A stretch of 64,000 nt of DNA, taken from assembly GCA_002633025.1 (NCBI GenBank), contig NMRB01000212.1, positions 34,969 through 98,968 on the forward strand. Reading direction: 5' to 3'. Positions 11,448-23,192 of this stretch are shown piece by piece. A program made the position numbers and the translations under genes. Source of the stretch: Notospermus geniculatus. Its lineage: Eukaryota; Nemertea; Pilidiophora; Heteronemertea; Lineidae. Position 1 is the stretch's first letter. Each line of letters opens with the position of its first letter. Below the pieces are notes generated by a model. The model was not told the DNA's origin and searched no databases. It saw only the letters and a list, made by a program, of their open reading frames with translations.

Positions 11448-13331
11448 TCAAAAAGCAATGCTGAGTTTGCAAAAGTGCATTAATACGTCACCCCGACGAT
11501 TGCATGGAGTGTTTAAAAAAAGGATAATTGCTTATGCTCTCATTTGCAGTCTCGTCACTCTACGGTGATCACACCCACCATGCTTTATGGGCTTTTGGCA
11601 AACCGTAGGCGTTCTGACGAGGCAGATCCATGCTGTGAGAGAAGTTATTACTGTAATTATGTTGAGAAGGATGATATCTAGACAGCTGAAGTAGGGAGAT
11701 ACGACATTTTATGTGATACTCGGATATATAGCGGAGTAAAAATAACAGCTAGAGATTGCTACTATGACAGAGATGTTGATGTATGATAACATTTTGTGAT
11801 TTAATCATCCCAGATTTCGATCCATTCTTTGTGCCATCAATAAAACCTCGAAATTTTGCCGAGTACCCGAAAATTGGAATCTGTGCAACCCGGTTGGGCC
11901 AGTTGTGAGTTCTTCAATCCTGGTACTGAAATCAACCAAGATGCAATCATTGTGATCGACACGAAGACGGTATGGGTGAATTTGTGAAAAAAGACGTCGA
12001 TTTTTCAAATGTTTAAGTTGCCCCCCCCCCCCTGCCCCGAGTAGGCCTACGAATATTTGTATCTGTGTTCAGATCTGTACGGGCGTACGTTCTCATTGCA
12101 TTCAGAATCCATGATTTTTGATGAGATGCAGAACATTTGTAAGGAAACACTAGAGTCATACTTACAAGTTTTGATTCCAATGTTATACTTGAGAGGAGAT
12201 TGAAGTGGTCGAGTGAAGTGATGACATAAGATTCAGAATATCACAAAGGATATTAAAACTGAGAAGACACTTCAGAGATCCCGGCGAGTGAATCGTGAAT
12301 ATGTCTTGTGTGATGGGAGAAATCAATATTATATGCAATTATTATCAAGAAATTGACATGATGAGTATCCATGAAGTATAAACTCCCTCCCAACTTGGCG
12401 TATTCTCTCTTCGGTGTATCCAGTACGTGTAATAACACTGGTGTTGTATCCCTTCTGTACGGTAATGCACACAGATACACAGTAAACGTCACTCCGATGA
12501 GCCTCGTACGTTATCCTGAAGCCAAGCTCCGTTGCTAGGAAGAAATGAACGAAGGCTGGTCGCTCAGGCGGGTTTTATTCTCCCACGTGAGGGCGGCGGC
12601 CGACCTGATAGGTGGTCCTGCTACCTATATACAGGGTGTTCCGTCGATAAAACATGTAGAATGCATCATTACGTTCGATGACTTCGTTGGTGTTGGATTC
12701 TGTTAGCTTGTACAGAGGTCGTTTGCTATTTTGACCGTTTCTGATCAGATCCGACAGTGTATGCCTGGATCTGTGTCTTATAGATACGGTTTTGGTGTAC
12801 AGCATACATTGTAAATAGGCTATATATTGCAAATGATAGACGTTGATGATTGATAGAATTTCAAACTGATTCGATGTTTGATGCAAAATATGGGCAAATT
12901 CCGCAGGGTTAGAAGACTTGTACTGCACGACTTTACCTCAGTTCACGTGCCAAGGTGGATAACGTGAAACACTGTCAGACTGTGGGAGCGGGAGCGGGGG
13001 GAGTGGTAAATTCCAAAATTTCAGGATGTCTTACTGTCTTGTGTGTATTTCAACACCGTTGCCGGCAGTCGGCTCTCTGTTTCCTTTACTGGGTTTATTT
13101 CTCTTTTTCTTTGTTAGCAGAGATTTCACAAAACCAGAGTCTGTAGTTAAGTGTTATCACGGCATCCAGTAGTTAATGACGTAAGAAGTCCTCCTTTTGG
13201 CGGGTTTCCATTATTCATTTATTTAAACAAAATACGAGCCTGGTGACAAAATTCGTGTCAGAACAGTAATGGAATTTTCAACATCAATCCGGAGTAAATT
13301 TACTTCGACTAAAAACGGGTAAATAGCAAAA
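11448..13331. other. Unannotated stretch
   Basis: Contains the poly-C tract. On the minus strand a pyrimidine-rich acceptor-like run ends in CAG just above about 12979, and a GTAAAG donor lies at about 12938. All three frames between them stop, so only a non-coding exon would fit. A GTAAGTATG donor on the minus strand at about 12160-12170 lacks an open partner exon. Nothing else is seen. Confidence 0.35.
12021..12032 (+). repeat. Poly-C tract (12 C)
   Basis: An uninterrupted run of 12 C in otherwise ordinary sequence, a likely length-polymorphic site and sequencing-error risk. Confidence 0.9.
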
Positions 13332-13844
13332 TTAATCGACGGTTCGAAACGAAGTGAAAATGAAAACTCGGAAATTACGTTGGAAGAACGCATCTGTTTC
13401 CCTGGCAACTCGCGATTGAAAAACGGTTCGTTTCACCTTTTGGAAGAAGCCAAGCCAGGGGCTAGGTGGAGGCGACTGAATCTCCTCCGGCGTAAGGTAA
13501 TTACCATACCACGCTGCCTTCTTAGCTCGTCTTCGCTTCACCGTTCTCTTCCTAACGACGTTACTCTTCTTCTGATGGGATGCGAGGCTAATGAACGACT
13601 TCGCTACAGCACACGTCATTGAGATCAGGTCTGCGGCTGGATCTTCTCTCGGAGCAAGTAGAGCAGACGGTCTTCTCTTGGCAACTCGCGCATCAATACC
13701 TGCGCCACGCCCCGATGACGTCACTCGGGTTGAGGCTTTAGAAAGTGAAAGAAGAAAGCACTTGGATTGCTGACGTAAGCAGGCATCATTACAGAAACGG
13801 AAGTGGATTTGTTGAGGGCCGAGTTCGTTGGTGCGCGAGTCCAT
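13332..13844 (-). CDS. 170-residue basic hypothetical protein
   Basis: This is the longest ATG-initiated frame in the window outside repeats and gaps (ATG at 13844, stop at 13332). The middle is strikingly basic (residues about 90-112 include KKSNVVRKRTVKRRRAKKAA), resembling a nuclear-localisation or nucleic-acid-binding tract, followed by SPPPSPW. There are no signal peptide or membrane segments. The frame starts just inside a promoter-like segment with CCAAT, CRE, YY1-like and NRF1-like motifs, which favours a minus-strand transcript starting near 13.9-14.0 kb. A GTAATT donor after ATG within the frame (about 13500) is a possible earlier exon end. It is not recognised as a family, and the antisense also carries shorter open frames. 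Confidence 0.3.
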   Translation of the reverse strand: MDSRTNELGPQQIHFRFCNDACLRQQSKCFLLSLSKASTRVTSSGRGAGIDARVAKRRPSALLAPREDPAADLISMTCAVAKSFISLASHQKKSNVVRKRTVKRRRAKKAAWYGNYLTPEEIQSPPPSPWLGFFQKVKRTVFQSRVARETDAFFQRNFRVFIFTSFRTVD

Positions 13845-14060
13845 GTGAGCTGCCAATAGCAATCAAACTCAATCGAGTTACTGAAGTTGCCAAACTTTTC
13901 AACAAAGATGGCGCTCAAGGGGATACTCTCCCAACCCTGGCGACGGAGGGTTGCACTTGGCCAAGATGGCGGTGATGGATGTGTTGTGATTGGCCACTAC
14001 TATATCAACACCGTCTTGAAATCGTGTCAAGTTCCGAGTGTGCATGCGCAGTTGACAACA
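13690..14060. promoter_or_regulatory. Candidate CpG-rich promoter segment
   Basis: The stretch contains TGACGTCA (near 13716), GCCAAT and ATTGGC boxes (about 13852 and 13991), two AAGATGGCG-type YY1 motifs (about 13905 and 13962) and TGCATGCGCAG, an NRF1-like site (about 14041). This motif mix is characteristic of TATA-less housekeeping promoters in animals. Direction is uncertain. The open frame below 13844 suggests minus-strand transcription. Confidence 0.35.
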
Positions 14061-14755
14061 GCATCTTCCGATTAGAAACTCGAGAGTGAGAAACTCGAGT
14101 ACGAAACGAACTTAACAGCAGCCATAGACACTAGAAAGTCCCAGTCAAGCGGGGATTTTGATTCCTTCGGGTGCTGTTACGTAAGGTATACATTGCGACA
14201 CAGCAGAAACACTTCGGTTATCAGAATGCAAATGCTGTAACTCAAGCATGTAATGGCACTGACAATATCAATTGCAGTTGGAGAAAGTTTGTGCCGATTT
14301 TTACGGTGACACGTCGACAGTTGTCAATCACAAAGAAAGAAACTTGGTCGGGTGGTATAGATTGAAAAGCGACAAATGACATTTTCTTTACCATCATATG
14401 AATCTCGGCAAGTGAGTTCTCGCGGGATTGCAAAAAGTCATGACTGCGGAAGAAACTAATGACTGCGTTACTTTCCTCTCTCTCAAGGATACGCGTAATG
14501 GGTGATGGAGAGGTGATTACATCCAGGGTTTAACGTTTTGTTAACACGGTAAAATGTCGTTAGCAAATAAGAGGGCTTATGTCCCCTGTGTGAGTTTTTA
14601 TGGCATTCATCAACTCGCATCCCTGTTTTCAGCAAATTAAGTAATGCTGAGGGATGAAGTCCACTCCGCCCATCGACACGTCTACTCGTCTACCCTGTGG
14701 AAAAAACCCTGTCAGGGCGGAAAGCAAGAGAGACACGGTGGGTGCATGTTTGTAA

Positions 14756-14870
14756 GGCCTCTATTACATAAAAGTATACGGTACACGAAAACGCCCGTTA
14801 ACAAAGGCTTCAAATGGATTCACGACCGTGAAGCCATTGTTAACCGGCGTTTTCGTATGTAATAGGGGCC
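14756..14870. mobile_element. 115-bp MITE, TAA target duplication
   Basis: The ends GGCCTCTATTACATA and the complement (TATGTAATAGGGGCC) match, with further pairing through CGAAAACGCCCGTTAACAA. TAA lies at 14753-14755 and 14871-14873. It is likely of the same PIF/Harbinger type as 8273-8419. Confidence 0.8.
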
Positions 14871-14917
14871 TAAAGGGCACTCACGCATATGTGAATGAAT
14901 GGAGGGACTTTCACAAT

Positions 14918-15036
14918 GGCTGGTATTCATAAAAGTTAACAAATGCTTTTACTTAAGATTTGCACAGTGAGGTCCAGTGTAAATGTACTACAAACCTTGA
15001 AGTAAAAGCATTTGCTAGCTTTTATGAATATCAGCC
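14918..15036. mobile_element. MITE family B, copy 2
   Basis: 119 bp, with inverted ends GGCTGGTATTCATAAAAGTT and the arm block CAAATGCTTTTACTT. It is flanked by AAT on both sides (14915-14917 and 15037-15039). It is highly similar to the element at 9849-9970, and the target duplication confirms the boundaries. Confidence 0.85.
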
Positions 15037-15586
15037 AATGTCTATCGAAAGTGACGCAATTCGGATCGGTGGTCACAGTGCATAAAAAGGCCGTTGACTA
15101 TCGCAATCGTAATCTTTACAATTCGATGAAGGTTGGTAGGGATGTCATTGGTTTAGCCGAATGGGTTACATCAGCATGCATATGCTTCGCAAGGCTTGTG
15201 CCTCTGCACTAGCAACCACCTGGTGTGTCTTAATTCATTGTATGATGTACGCTACATCAAACGTTCTTCCCTTCTGAGCGTCTCACACGAACCCTTCGCA
15301 TTCTCTCGTCTTCTCGTGGGTGTAGTTCAAAGAGAAAAGTACACCAAACGAGCCTAGCTGGAGGGGTGTCTAACAGTGTCCTTTATTGGACAACGTTAGC
15401 ACTCTTGGGGTGATAAGCTTTGATGGAGAGTGAAATCGATTTCTTCATTCAGATACGACGCATCTCCGACAAGCTCAGTACATCCGTTTACCACGAATTT
15501 CTATATAGCTTCTCTTGTGAGGAGCTGAAGTGGTGCCGAAGTGCTGACAATCCATGAAAGTGCACGATCTTGTCCCCTGATATTGA

Positions 15587-15838
15587 TCAATGTGAGGATA
15601 AGGTCAGAGCATCATAGATCATGCTAATGTAAAGATGATCAATCATGGTGCTGAAGCCAGACAGGTCAAGAGCCGGCGAGAGACAGGCTGGGCAAGAGAG
15701 CAGTTGATGCACTGTTTCGGCAGTGCTGCAGTAGGACGTGGTGTACGAGAGAGCCGGGACGAGGGTGCCCATTCCAGCTGCTAGGTTTGCCAATCGCGTG
15801 GCTTTCACGGGGATCGCTGCTAAGGTGTTGTCAGACAT
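15587..15838 (-). CDS. 83-codon frame, possibly a retrotransposon C-terminal relic
   Basis: True ATG in good context (AAAATGTCTG at 15838) and a stop at 15587. The segment YCSTAETVHQLLSCPAC resembles the Cys/His patch that follows the reverse transcriptase in several non-LTR retrotransposons (pattern C, then T-x-x-H-L-L-x-x-C-P). That resemblance is short and from memory of the family pattern. No RT core is present nearby, so a host micro-gene or a chance frame remains possible. Confidence 0.2.
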   Translation of the reverse strand: MSDNTLAAIPVKATRLANLAAGMGTLVPALSYTTSYCSTAETVHQLLSCPACLSPALDLSGFSTMIDHLYISMIYDALTLSSH

Positions 15839-15950
15839 TTTCTTTACCCGACTTCCTGCGAGTCAATGGACTCAACATAGATGTGATTGGAACGCTGACG
15901 ACGACGATACCGCCAACGCAGACGCCATACACTGGTGGAAACGGGCTCTA

Positions 15951-16101
15951 AAGCCTCCCGCACACTGGAGCTATCTGCTGAGCAAAAAATCACCGAGGCA
16001 GAAAACTCACCGAAATATACGCGCACACGCGAGCTATCTGCTGAGCAAACGGTTTCGAATGACTTTTTGATCAGCAGATAGCTCCAGTGTGCGGCAGGCT
16101 T
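15951..16101. mobile_element. MITE family C, TA target duplication
   Basis: The ends AAGCCTCCCGCACACTGGAG and the complement (..CAGTGTGCGGCAGGCTT) extend inward through AGCTATCTGCTGA, with TA at 15949-15950 and 16102-16103. A rearranged relative lies at 39279-39394. Short frames reading SYLLSK in both copies are repeat by-products. Confidence 0.8.
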
Positions 16102-17705
16102 TAGATTCCCCGAATCTGACGGCATAAGGGCTACCATCAAGACTTTGTTGTGGCACATTCTACTGCAACTTGAACTAGGCCTACTCGGTCAGAGCATTCA
16201 AGTTGGCATCATTTGTATGCCCATTGTGTCTCTTTGATACTATTCTCTTCCATCACTCTGAGAACAGTCCACACAGCATCGACGCCTTTACGGGCATGTA
16301 GGCCTACTACGTACAGGCGCATGTACATGAACATCCATCATGCACTCCATGACTGACCAAGCAAATAACACCCCAGTATTACTCGGGAACATGCAGTTTG
16401 TCTTAGTACAATTCATCCATGAAATTTGATTTGGAGCTCTCAGACTGACATTACCGCTCGTTCTCGTTGGATAATTCCACCTTCCTTTTCCTTTACATCA
16501 CGTTTGAGTGGAGAAGAAAACGCTTTCAAGAACACTCGCTGTATATCGATTATGAATTCCAACCTTATTGCGCCCTTTGCCCCGCAGCAACGTCTGTAAA
16601 TGTTTGTATTCCTCAAAATGACACGAAAGCGCTTTTAGAATATGAGCTTTTCGAATAAATAGAGACTTATATCTTCGACAGGATCAACCTTGTGATGGAG
16701 AATATTCAAACTCTTCGACTGCAGGTTCCTTAATGTACACGTTGTTTACACGACTTGATGGGGACTCTGTTGGCGAAGAATGTTTCCTGTTTCTCGGGGA
16801 TACACGGAGAAAAGTACATACCGAGTCACGACGAAATGGTTTAATTTGATTTGGGTAAATTAATTTCCAGGGAATCTAATTAGTGTTCTGATTTTTGGCG
16901 GCTGATTTGACTGTTGGCGTGGCCTCTAGCTAGGCGAATAGGAAGGCAAGACCGCGCCAATTTTCGATTAGGCGAGGGCACGTCATCTCTCGTTGCCAAG
17001 GGCGTAGATCAGATTTGACACTCAAGGACAAATCAATTCTAATGCGTTTCTCATCCAACACGGCGAACATTAATTCGCCATGAAATATACCCCACGACGA
17101 CACAAATTGATGATCGTATATCTATCATACTTGGTAATATTGTGACCGTAAAAGCTATTGTATTATTCCTGTTCTCGGGACTCATATTTTATTGGTGTTC
17201 GTTGCAGAGGAATAGTGCCCTCTACATTGCCGTTATCTGAGTAAAGCAATGAAACATGGGTCGAAATAATCGTTGTGTAAAAAGACCTGCAGTTATTATT
17301 ATCCTTGGTGGCATTAGCTATCGGAGAATATCCTACATGTATTGTATGGCTATACCTAATCTTACGCCAGGATTACCGAAAATACCCGATACTCACGTTC
17401 ATTTATACAATATACTATGTATTCTATATGTCATCCAATATTTGATTATGTGAACAAAAACCCGATCTCATCACGTATCTGGTGCCTGTGTTCCATCCCC
17501 ATTTCCGGCTTTGTTGCCAAACGAAAACTAACCCGTTATGTTCGTACATGTAGCTAATTTGACATTCTATTCTTGCTCATCTGGAGGTACAAATGGCTAT
17601 GAACCTTGTTGGGCATCTTCGGTGCATTTTCGAAGGCCGCCAATCTCAACCACTGGTCTATTGCTTACCCAGGAAAGACAACCGTGTGTTTCTTAGATCG
17701 AACAA
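16102..17705. other. Unannotated stretch
   Basis: AT-rich in its second half. No convincing exon, RNA gene or repeat was recognised. Confidence 0.4.
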
Positions 17706-17863
17706 CTACATCTGTTCTAGAAGACCACTCGAAGGCTTCCGTCCATTTCTCTGTTCCATCCTTTGTTGAGTCGTCAACACGACAAGAGATGCGATAGCGA
17801 AGATAAAGTAATAGCGCCCAGTGTTATGATCACGGCCACGCCACAAAGTCATGACAGTGGACA
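17706..17863 (-). CDS. Candidate last exon of a membrane protein
   Basis: A very good minus-strand acceptor (TTTTTTCCCTCCCTTCGATTACCAG above 17863, given here only to locate it) opens one frame of 51 codons to TAG at 17706-17708. It contains the hydrophobic run YYFIFAIASLVV followed by a polar tail ending SSGLLEQM. A competing frame in the same DNA runs to a GTAAGC donor at about 17665 and reads WTEAFEWSSRTDVVVRSKKH. Only one can be coding. No family was recognised. Confidence 0.2.
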
Positions 17864-20107
17864 CTGGTAATCGAAGGGAGGGAAAAAAGCACCACCAACA
17901 GCGGCAGAACCTTCACAAAAGCCATACGGTATCCGCAGGGCAAATCTGCCGCTGACAGGTCGGCGGTGGGGGTAGCCACAGCCGCAAGGCAGACCACTCA
18001 TCTGGTCATGCCACTAGGCTTTGCCTCCTCAAGAATCATGCCTGACGAGGAAATGGCGCTGGACCGATGTACTCTTAGCTCTTAGCTGGCGTTTTAGTGA
18101 CGATTACTCTGCAGGGACAGTCAGTGTAATTATGTGGATTCGCAAACGGCGAATGGACGTTTTTTTTAGGTGTCAGCTACAGATAACGGCATTCATGTGG
18201 CAAACTCTCGTTAGGTTGAGGTATTCTTTTTTGGCGATCGTTGTTTCTGGAAAAAATGTTGGAATGGGACTGAGCCGTGAGGAAAGTAATTCGAAAGAAT
18301 GAAACCTCATTTCCTGAACACAATGTAGCAAACACACGGTGAAGAGAAAAGTTAGTCTGTCGTGTTCTCCGGTCTTCAAGCGGTCGGTAATGTCCTCTGT
18401 AATGGTGTGCAAAAATATAGTATGGTGTACTACACACCCCATCATCTCGTTCACAGAGAGTATGGCTTTGAGTCATGTCTCCTTCGCTTAGTACGCTGTA
18501 AATTCATCTCATCAGTGGATGGGTTTTCGGTTAAGTCCCAAGCAGCTGATCTCCGCCATGGGGATACAACAACGTCTAGACGGATTACAGGGTTCAGTAG
18601 TTCACGTTCAGTAGAATCTTTCACTCAACTACTTGTAACACGCAGAATGCATTAAACGAAAAAAGGTTCGGAAGCATTCAACTTGTGATTGAATTTCCGC
18701 CAGAGTCTTGTATCGTAGTACGTCTCCTACAGACAGACAGGCAGACCATCAGACAGAGTCAGACACCTGGCCAGAGACGGACAGACAGACCGACAGACAG
18801 AAATGCCCTTGGTTATTTGACAGTCATGAGATCAACCTTCTTCCAAAAGGAGAGAGATCTGTCCGCGGAAACCTGGGAGATCGGCCATTTTGTCACCACC
18901 GACGGCGAGAAGGTCAAGGCCATTTAGCACTACAGGTATCGTTGCCGTCATCGCCCCATTCCAGGCGCGGTTAATGGCCGTCTCTGATTGGTCACCAGAA
19001 TAGCAAACAAGCATATCAGTCTTCCTGGCAAACCCCGTCGCTGCTGAATACAAAGGAGAAGTTACGACCGACCTGGCTAATATCAAGACCAGGGAGCCTC
19101 GTATAAAGAATATTATGCCCACTTGGAGTTCTCTGATAGGTCGGTTTGTTGGAGGTAATATACTCGGGTCGTGAAGTATGGATTTGGAATTGTCTCTAGG
19201 GGACTATTTTTGTTGCACATGAATACTGAGTAATGATGCCGTGTAATGTACTGTGTGGATGGATACATTGCATACCGGATTACCGCCTTGTTGGATGTTT
19301 TGTTACAGGAACAAGCTTCCTTTATTAGATTTGGGGAGGACCTGATATGATTATCGCTGCTTCGTCCTATTTGCAACATTTGATGCTGATAGTCTGAATT
19401 TCATACATTTTGAGCGACTACGACATTGCTAGTGAAAAGATTCATACCAGTAAAAATCGGTAATCTTGATGGAGAGGAAGAAAACCTCGACGCGAGGGAA
19501 CTGACAGTCATCACGCAACGCTTACTCAGTGTTCCACGATCGTCATTCCATAACATGCAGTTTCCCATTTAATTCTCAATTTGATACGGTGTTTAGCTCG
19601 ACCGTACATTACCTTTTGACAGAACTTTTCCTACCCTGATAATGATTCTTTGTAAGAGGCTATTTAACATGACGAATGGGTATTTTGGCTCCAGATACAG
19701 AACTCTTGAGTTAATGGCTGCCCTGTAATGGGATGTACTCATTAAGAAACCCAGGAGATCGTTAGCCTCTCAGACTCCGTGATATTGTTGGTCCATTAGA
19801 GCTGACAGGTCCCAAGGCCAGATGACGTCAAGTCCTCTTGACATGATGACCTGATCCTCTACACGGAAGTCAAGGCCTCTCTCCAACACTTCCCTTATTT
19901 CCATATTTGTTGTTCATATCCATGTTTTGAGCGGTGGTTGAAGTCCATACGTAGATTAGGTCGAATCAGTCCAACGCTTTCAACTTCGTTGTGCATTGCT
20001 AATACATCTTCGCCAACTTTAACATTTGATCAGAGGCGCGGGTGTGTAGGCCTATAGAAGGGAATGAAACGTAACAACACGACGTCGAACTAGGTGTAAA
20101 GTGCCAT
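17864..20107. other. Unannotated except microsatellite
   Basis: Several open frames of 80-100 codons overlap on both strands (18.0-19.1 kb), but none has an ATG plus splice support or a recognisable domain. Confidence 0.35.
18730..18806 (+). repeat. Imperfect CAGA microsatellite
   Basis: CAGA tetranucleotides with interruptions, densest at 18733-18752 and 18778-18803. Confidence 0.85.
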
Positions 20108-20198
20108 GGTGTTCACATTTCTTAGTGTTTCCCCTCATTGGGGAGCGCTGTGAAACACGAGTATCTATTGTATGGAAACACTGAAATATGGGGAACAC
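20108..20198. mobile_element. MITE family D, copy 1
   Basis: Inverted ends GGTGTTCACATTTCTTAGTG / CACTGAAATATGGGGAACAC. The right half (GTATGGAAACACTGAAATATGG) is diverged but alignable with the copy ending at 28978. Confidence 0.5.
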
Positions 20199-20273
20199 AA
20201 GAAAACGTTACACCGAGACGCGTGGCACGAACTTCTCAAATGCATCCGCCAAAATAAGAACTAGCACGGATAT

Positions 20274-20467
20274 CGGTGTAAAAGTAAAAATTGTCCGTCA
20301 GGAATGGGTGTCCATGGAATGGGTGTCCATGGGTGTCCTTCGGACCGTTTTCCCCAAGAAGAAATAGTATAGTCCTAGTAGGACAATTTTCCCTGTCATA
20401 TTAGCGCAAGGTAGGACATTTATTCCGGGCGGACATTTATTAGGGGACAACTAAAACTTTTACACCG
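20274..20467. mobile_element. Inverted-repeat element about 194 bp
   Basis: The ends CGGTGTAAAAGTAAAAATTG and an inverse copy (CAACTAAAACTTTTACACCG) bound it. Inside is a small tandem repeat of ATGGGTGTCC (20304-20337). No clear target duplication was found. Confidence 0.5.
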
Positions 20468-20972
20468 GTGCACTTTGCCTACAGACAAGCTTGACTGGTG
20501 AAGTGGCCGTGTCCAATTTGTTAGACCAGACTCCTTAAGCATGTTTGTCCGTACAAGAGCCACAGGTGTTCGGTCCACAGGTGGTGGTATATCTTCAGTA
20601 ATAGGAGAGTAATATTGGATTAGCACCATCCGTCTCCGTCAACGGTGATAGCGTGATTCAAAGGTCTTCAAGAATGAACAGATGGGATGATTATTCCCTC
20701 TATCTTCATTGCACCTGTCCCACACCTGAATCAGACTGTATTAAACTGGCGCCAGTCAAATGTGACTTAGGTCCATTCGGACCAATAAAATATTCAATTT
20801 CATCTTCCTCGGCTGTTATCGGGTTCGCGCAGTAATTGCCTGTACTGCTCAGAATATTGGATGAAATTTTATCGAAGCCGAAGTATTTCGAACCCATTCT
20901 GAGACGATTAAAGGCGTCTTCTCCCGTTTTAGTTGTTGAAAGCGGCGTCACGTTGAAGGTTTGGTGTCCAGA

Positions 20973-21108
20973 GGCCATATCCACGAAGCCTTCGCAACTT
21001 TGCGTGCACGCAAGTCTATTATTTGGCTGCATATGCCCTATTGTTCACCGACTGTCTTACAATAGATTTGCGCGCACGCAAATTTGCGAAGGCATCATGA
21101 ATATGGCC
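20973..21108. mobile_element. Foldback MITE, 136 bp
   Basis: The arm GGCCATATCCACGAAGCCTT, continuing through GCAACTTTGCGTGCACGCAA, is mirrored at the right end with about 80 percent pairing by eye. An overlapping 108-codon minus-strand frame is partly made of this element and was not called as a gene. Confidence 0.65.
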
Positions 21109-22782
21109 CACATCTACATATAGGCCTATACAACAAAGGCGAATGAAAAAAATAATATGATGAGTGAAAGAGTGGACCACAAGAGCACCAATCACACCCT
21201 GTGATACAGGTTTTATCTTGTCCACACAGTAATGATCATTCTTGAAATTGTTTCAAGAAGGTTAATATTTGTCTTCCCCTCCAAGATCAAGATTTATCTG
21301 GTCCCAGTAAGGACCATTCTTGAAAAACTGTTTAAAGATTTAAGAGGCAATATATATTGTCTTCGTGGCCTCGTAGCGAAGGTGTTCCTCGACCAAAGAT
21401 TTGCCACCAACAGCGAAGGGAACGGTGTACATGGATGTTTTGGAGAACGGGATGATGAATTACCTTGAGGGTAATTACCTCACGACATGGAAGGAAGGGA
21501 ATTACAATGGATTCTCCTGTCCTCCCAGAAAACACTAGACGTCTCTTAACGGCCCAAACCTCGTTTACTTTGATCCCCAAGCTCTTTCTTAATTGCCTTG
21601 AATTACAAATGTTCGCCGGGAAACGAATTTTTAACCTTCTCTCGGCCATCAATACGACGAGGTGGGCGTATGACGTGGATGTGATGGCCTTTATCGCAAG
21701 ATCACTTCTCCGATGGAGGGGATCGAAAGTCTCCAATGGCGAAGTCATCACTGTCGCATTTTGTGAATATTCTCCGAGGGCTGCGGTAGAAATTAAACTT
21801 GCACGGTCTTGTCTAACCTTCGTCTTTGGCACGACCTGTTTCACCTCGAGATGATGATGGTCCTCTTCTTTGAATTACCCTACAAATCATTCAGCCTTCT
21901 ACAAAAAATAGGAACATGAGGACTTCCACGTCACTGAGCTATCCTTCCTCCGTCTGGTGCGTTTCCTGAATCGCGTCAATTGTTTCCCGGGAGGGGGAGT
22001 CTTTATGTCGCCTGTCGTATGTCTGGTAGACAACCATTACCTGTCGTGTTCGTGCTTAACAACAGTGTGGCTGTCTTACCATCATTTTTGTGTAGATGAT
22101 GATGAATTGACCATTTGTCTCTGAAAATTCTCAAGAATTCGAGATCCCACGGCAAAATTTCGCTTCAAATATGTTCAGCCACTAATAAACTTGCAATAAA
22201 ACATAGAAAATATTGTCATCTTTCTCCCAATTCAGTTGCCTCTGGAACTATGTCTAACGATTGATGGGCTAGGCCTATACGGATACATCATACCATTGGG
22301 CAATGAAAGGCAAGGCTATGGTGCTTTCTTGGTCGCGTGTTCTGATTGTGCCCATGTCCTTCCCCCGCTCGACACTCGGAAATCTCACTATAGGACTCCA
22401 GTAATTGCATATCGATTGGGAATGTCAAATCTATATCAGAAATAACTCTAAATAAATAAGAAATATGATCTGATGATGGCGCAAATTACTATTATCAATA
22501 ATAAAGTCAATTAAGTGCTACACGAGGAGTATGAATGCTGGCTCGTTCATTATATTTTTATGTGTGATGGCCTCCTTGATGTCAGGCGAGCTGGTCACAT
22601 CAAAGGAATTCGTCACATGGATTGATTAGAAAATCTCCATCTTGTATTAATGGATGGGCTCAGAAAAGATTGCCTCCTCCACAAACAATCTCTATGGTGA
22701 TTTAGCACAACGCCTCAGCGATTGTTCTGTTGCAAGTAGACATTTTCGTGTCGTGTTACCTTTATATGAAACTTTTTTTATA
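21109..22782. other. Long overlapping frames, no gene called
   Basis: Between 21332 and 21854 both strands are open (170 codons minus from a GTG, 129 codons plus). Neither shows a recognisable domain, and simultaneous openness on both strands suggests base composition rather than coding. On the minus strand near 22080-22121 a 41-nt exon-like piece sits before a GTAAGACAG donor. It is too weak to call. Confidence 0.35.
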
Positions 22783-23192
22783 TATCTACGGCACTTTTCA
22801 ATGAAGTACAATATCAAAGCGCTTCACATTGTCCGCCCAGTCTCTCCAGCAATCATTTTTGGAGCCCGAGGAGCGGCTCAATCAGCGAATCACTTGATCC
22901 TTTCAGACCAGTTGAGAGAAGAAGTGGTGATTCGGCCGGGAATTGAACCCGTAAGTCCGATGCTCGATACTGCGCTGTGCTACCTATAGAATGGTGGAAT
23001 CCCTGGTAAAGGGCGTCTGTTTCCTGCCGATACTGACATCATCCAAAACGACTGAAACTGTCATCTCGGCGGATGGGAACCGTACTCTCGCTAAACGTCC
23101 CCGTTGACCGACACAAAAAGTACCACATTTTTAACTGACCACAACAGCCACAATACTGCCTGATGTTATTGGTGATACGCGCACTGCTTGTA
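22783..23192 (-). mobile_element. SINE-containing segment, copy 1, truncated by gap
   Basis: On the minus strand a tRNA-like head is visible: GTAGCACAGCGCAG, then GAGCATCGGACTTAC, then a B-box-like GGGTTCAATTCCCGGCC. Further on is a 3' part ending GAAGCGCTTTGATATTGTAC ... GAAAAGTGCCGTAGATA, a tail type seen in L2/CR1-mobilised SINEs (family knowledge). A second B-box-like GGTTCCCATCC lies upstream of the head. The same 410 bp recur at 23997-24406, and copy 1 stops exactly where the N run starts. Confidence 0.6.

Noticed and set aside
12938-12979. Exon with excellent pyrimidine tract on the minus strand
   Set aside because: All three frames contain a stop within 43 nt. It could only be non-coding.
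17606-17797. Plus-strand 63-codon frame
   Set aside because: Antisense to a minus-strand exon candidate that has better splice signals.
20706-21032. 108-codon minus-strand frame that looks protein-like
   Set aside because: Its start overlaps a foldback MITE and there is no supporting splice or promoter signal.
21332-21854. 170-codon minus and 129-codon plus frames
   Set aside because: The minus frame starts at GTG, both strands are open together, and no domain, ATG context or splice site supports either. It is kept only as a note.
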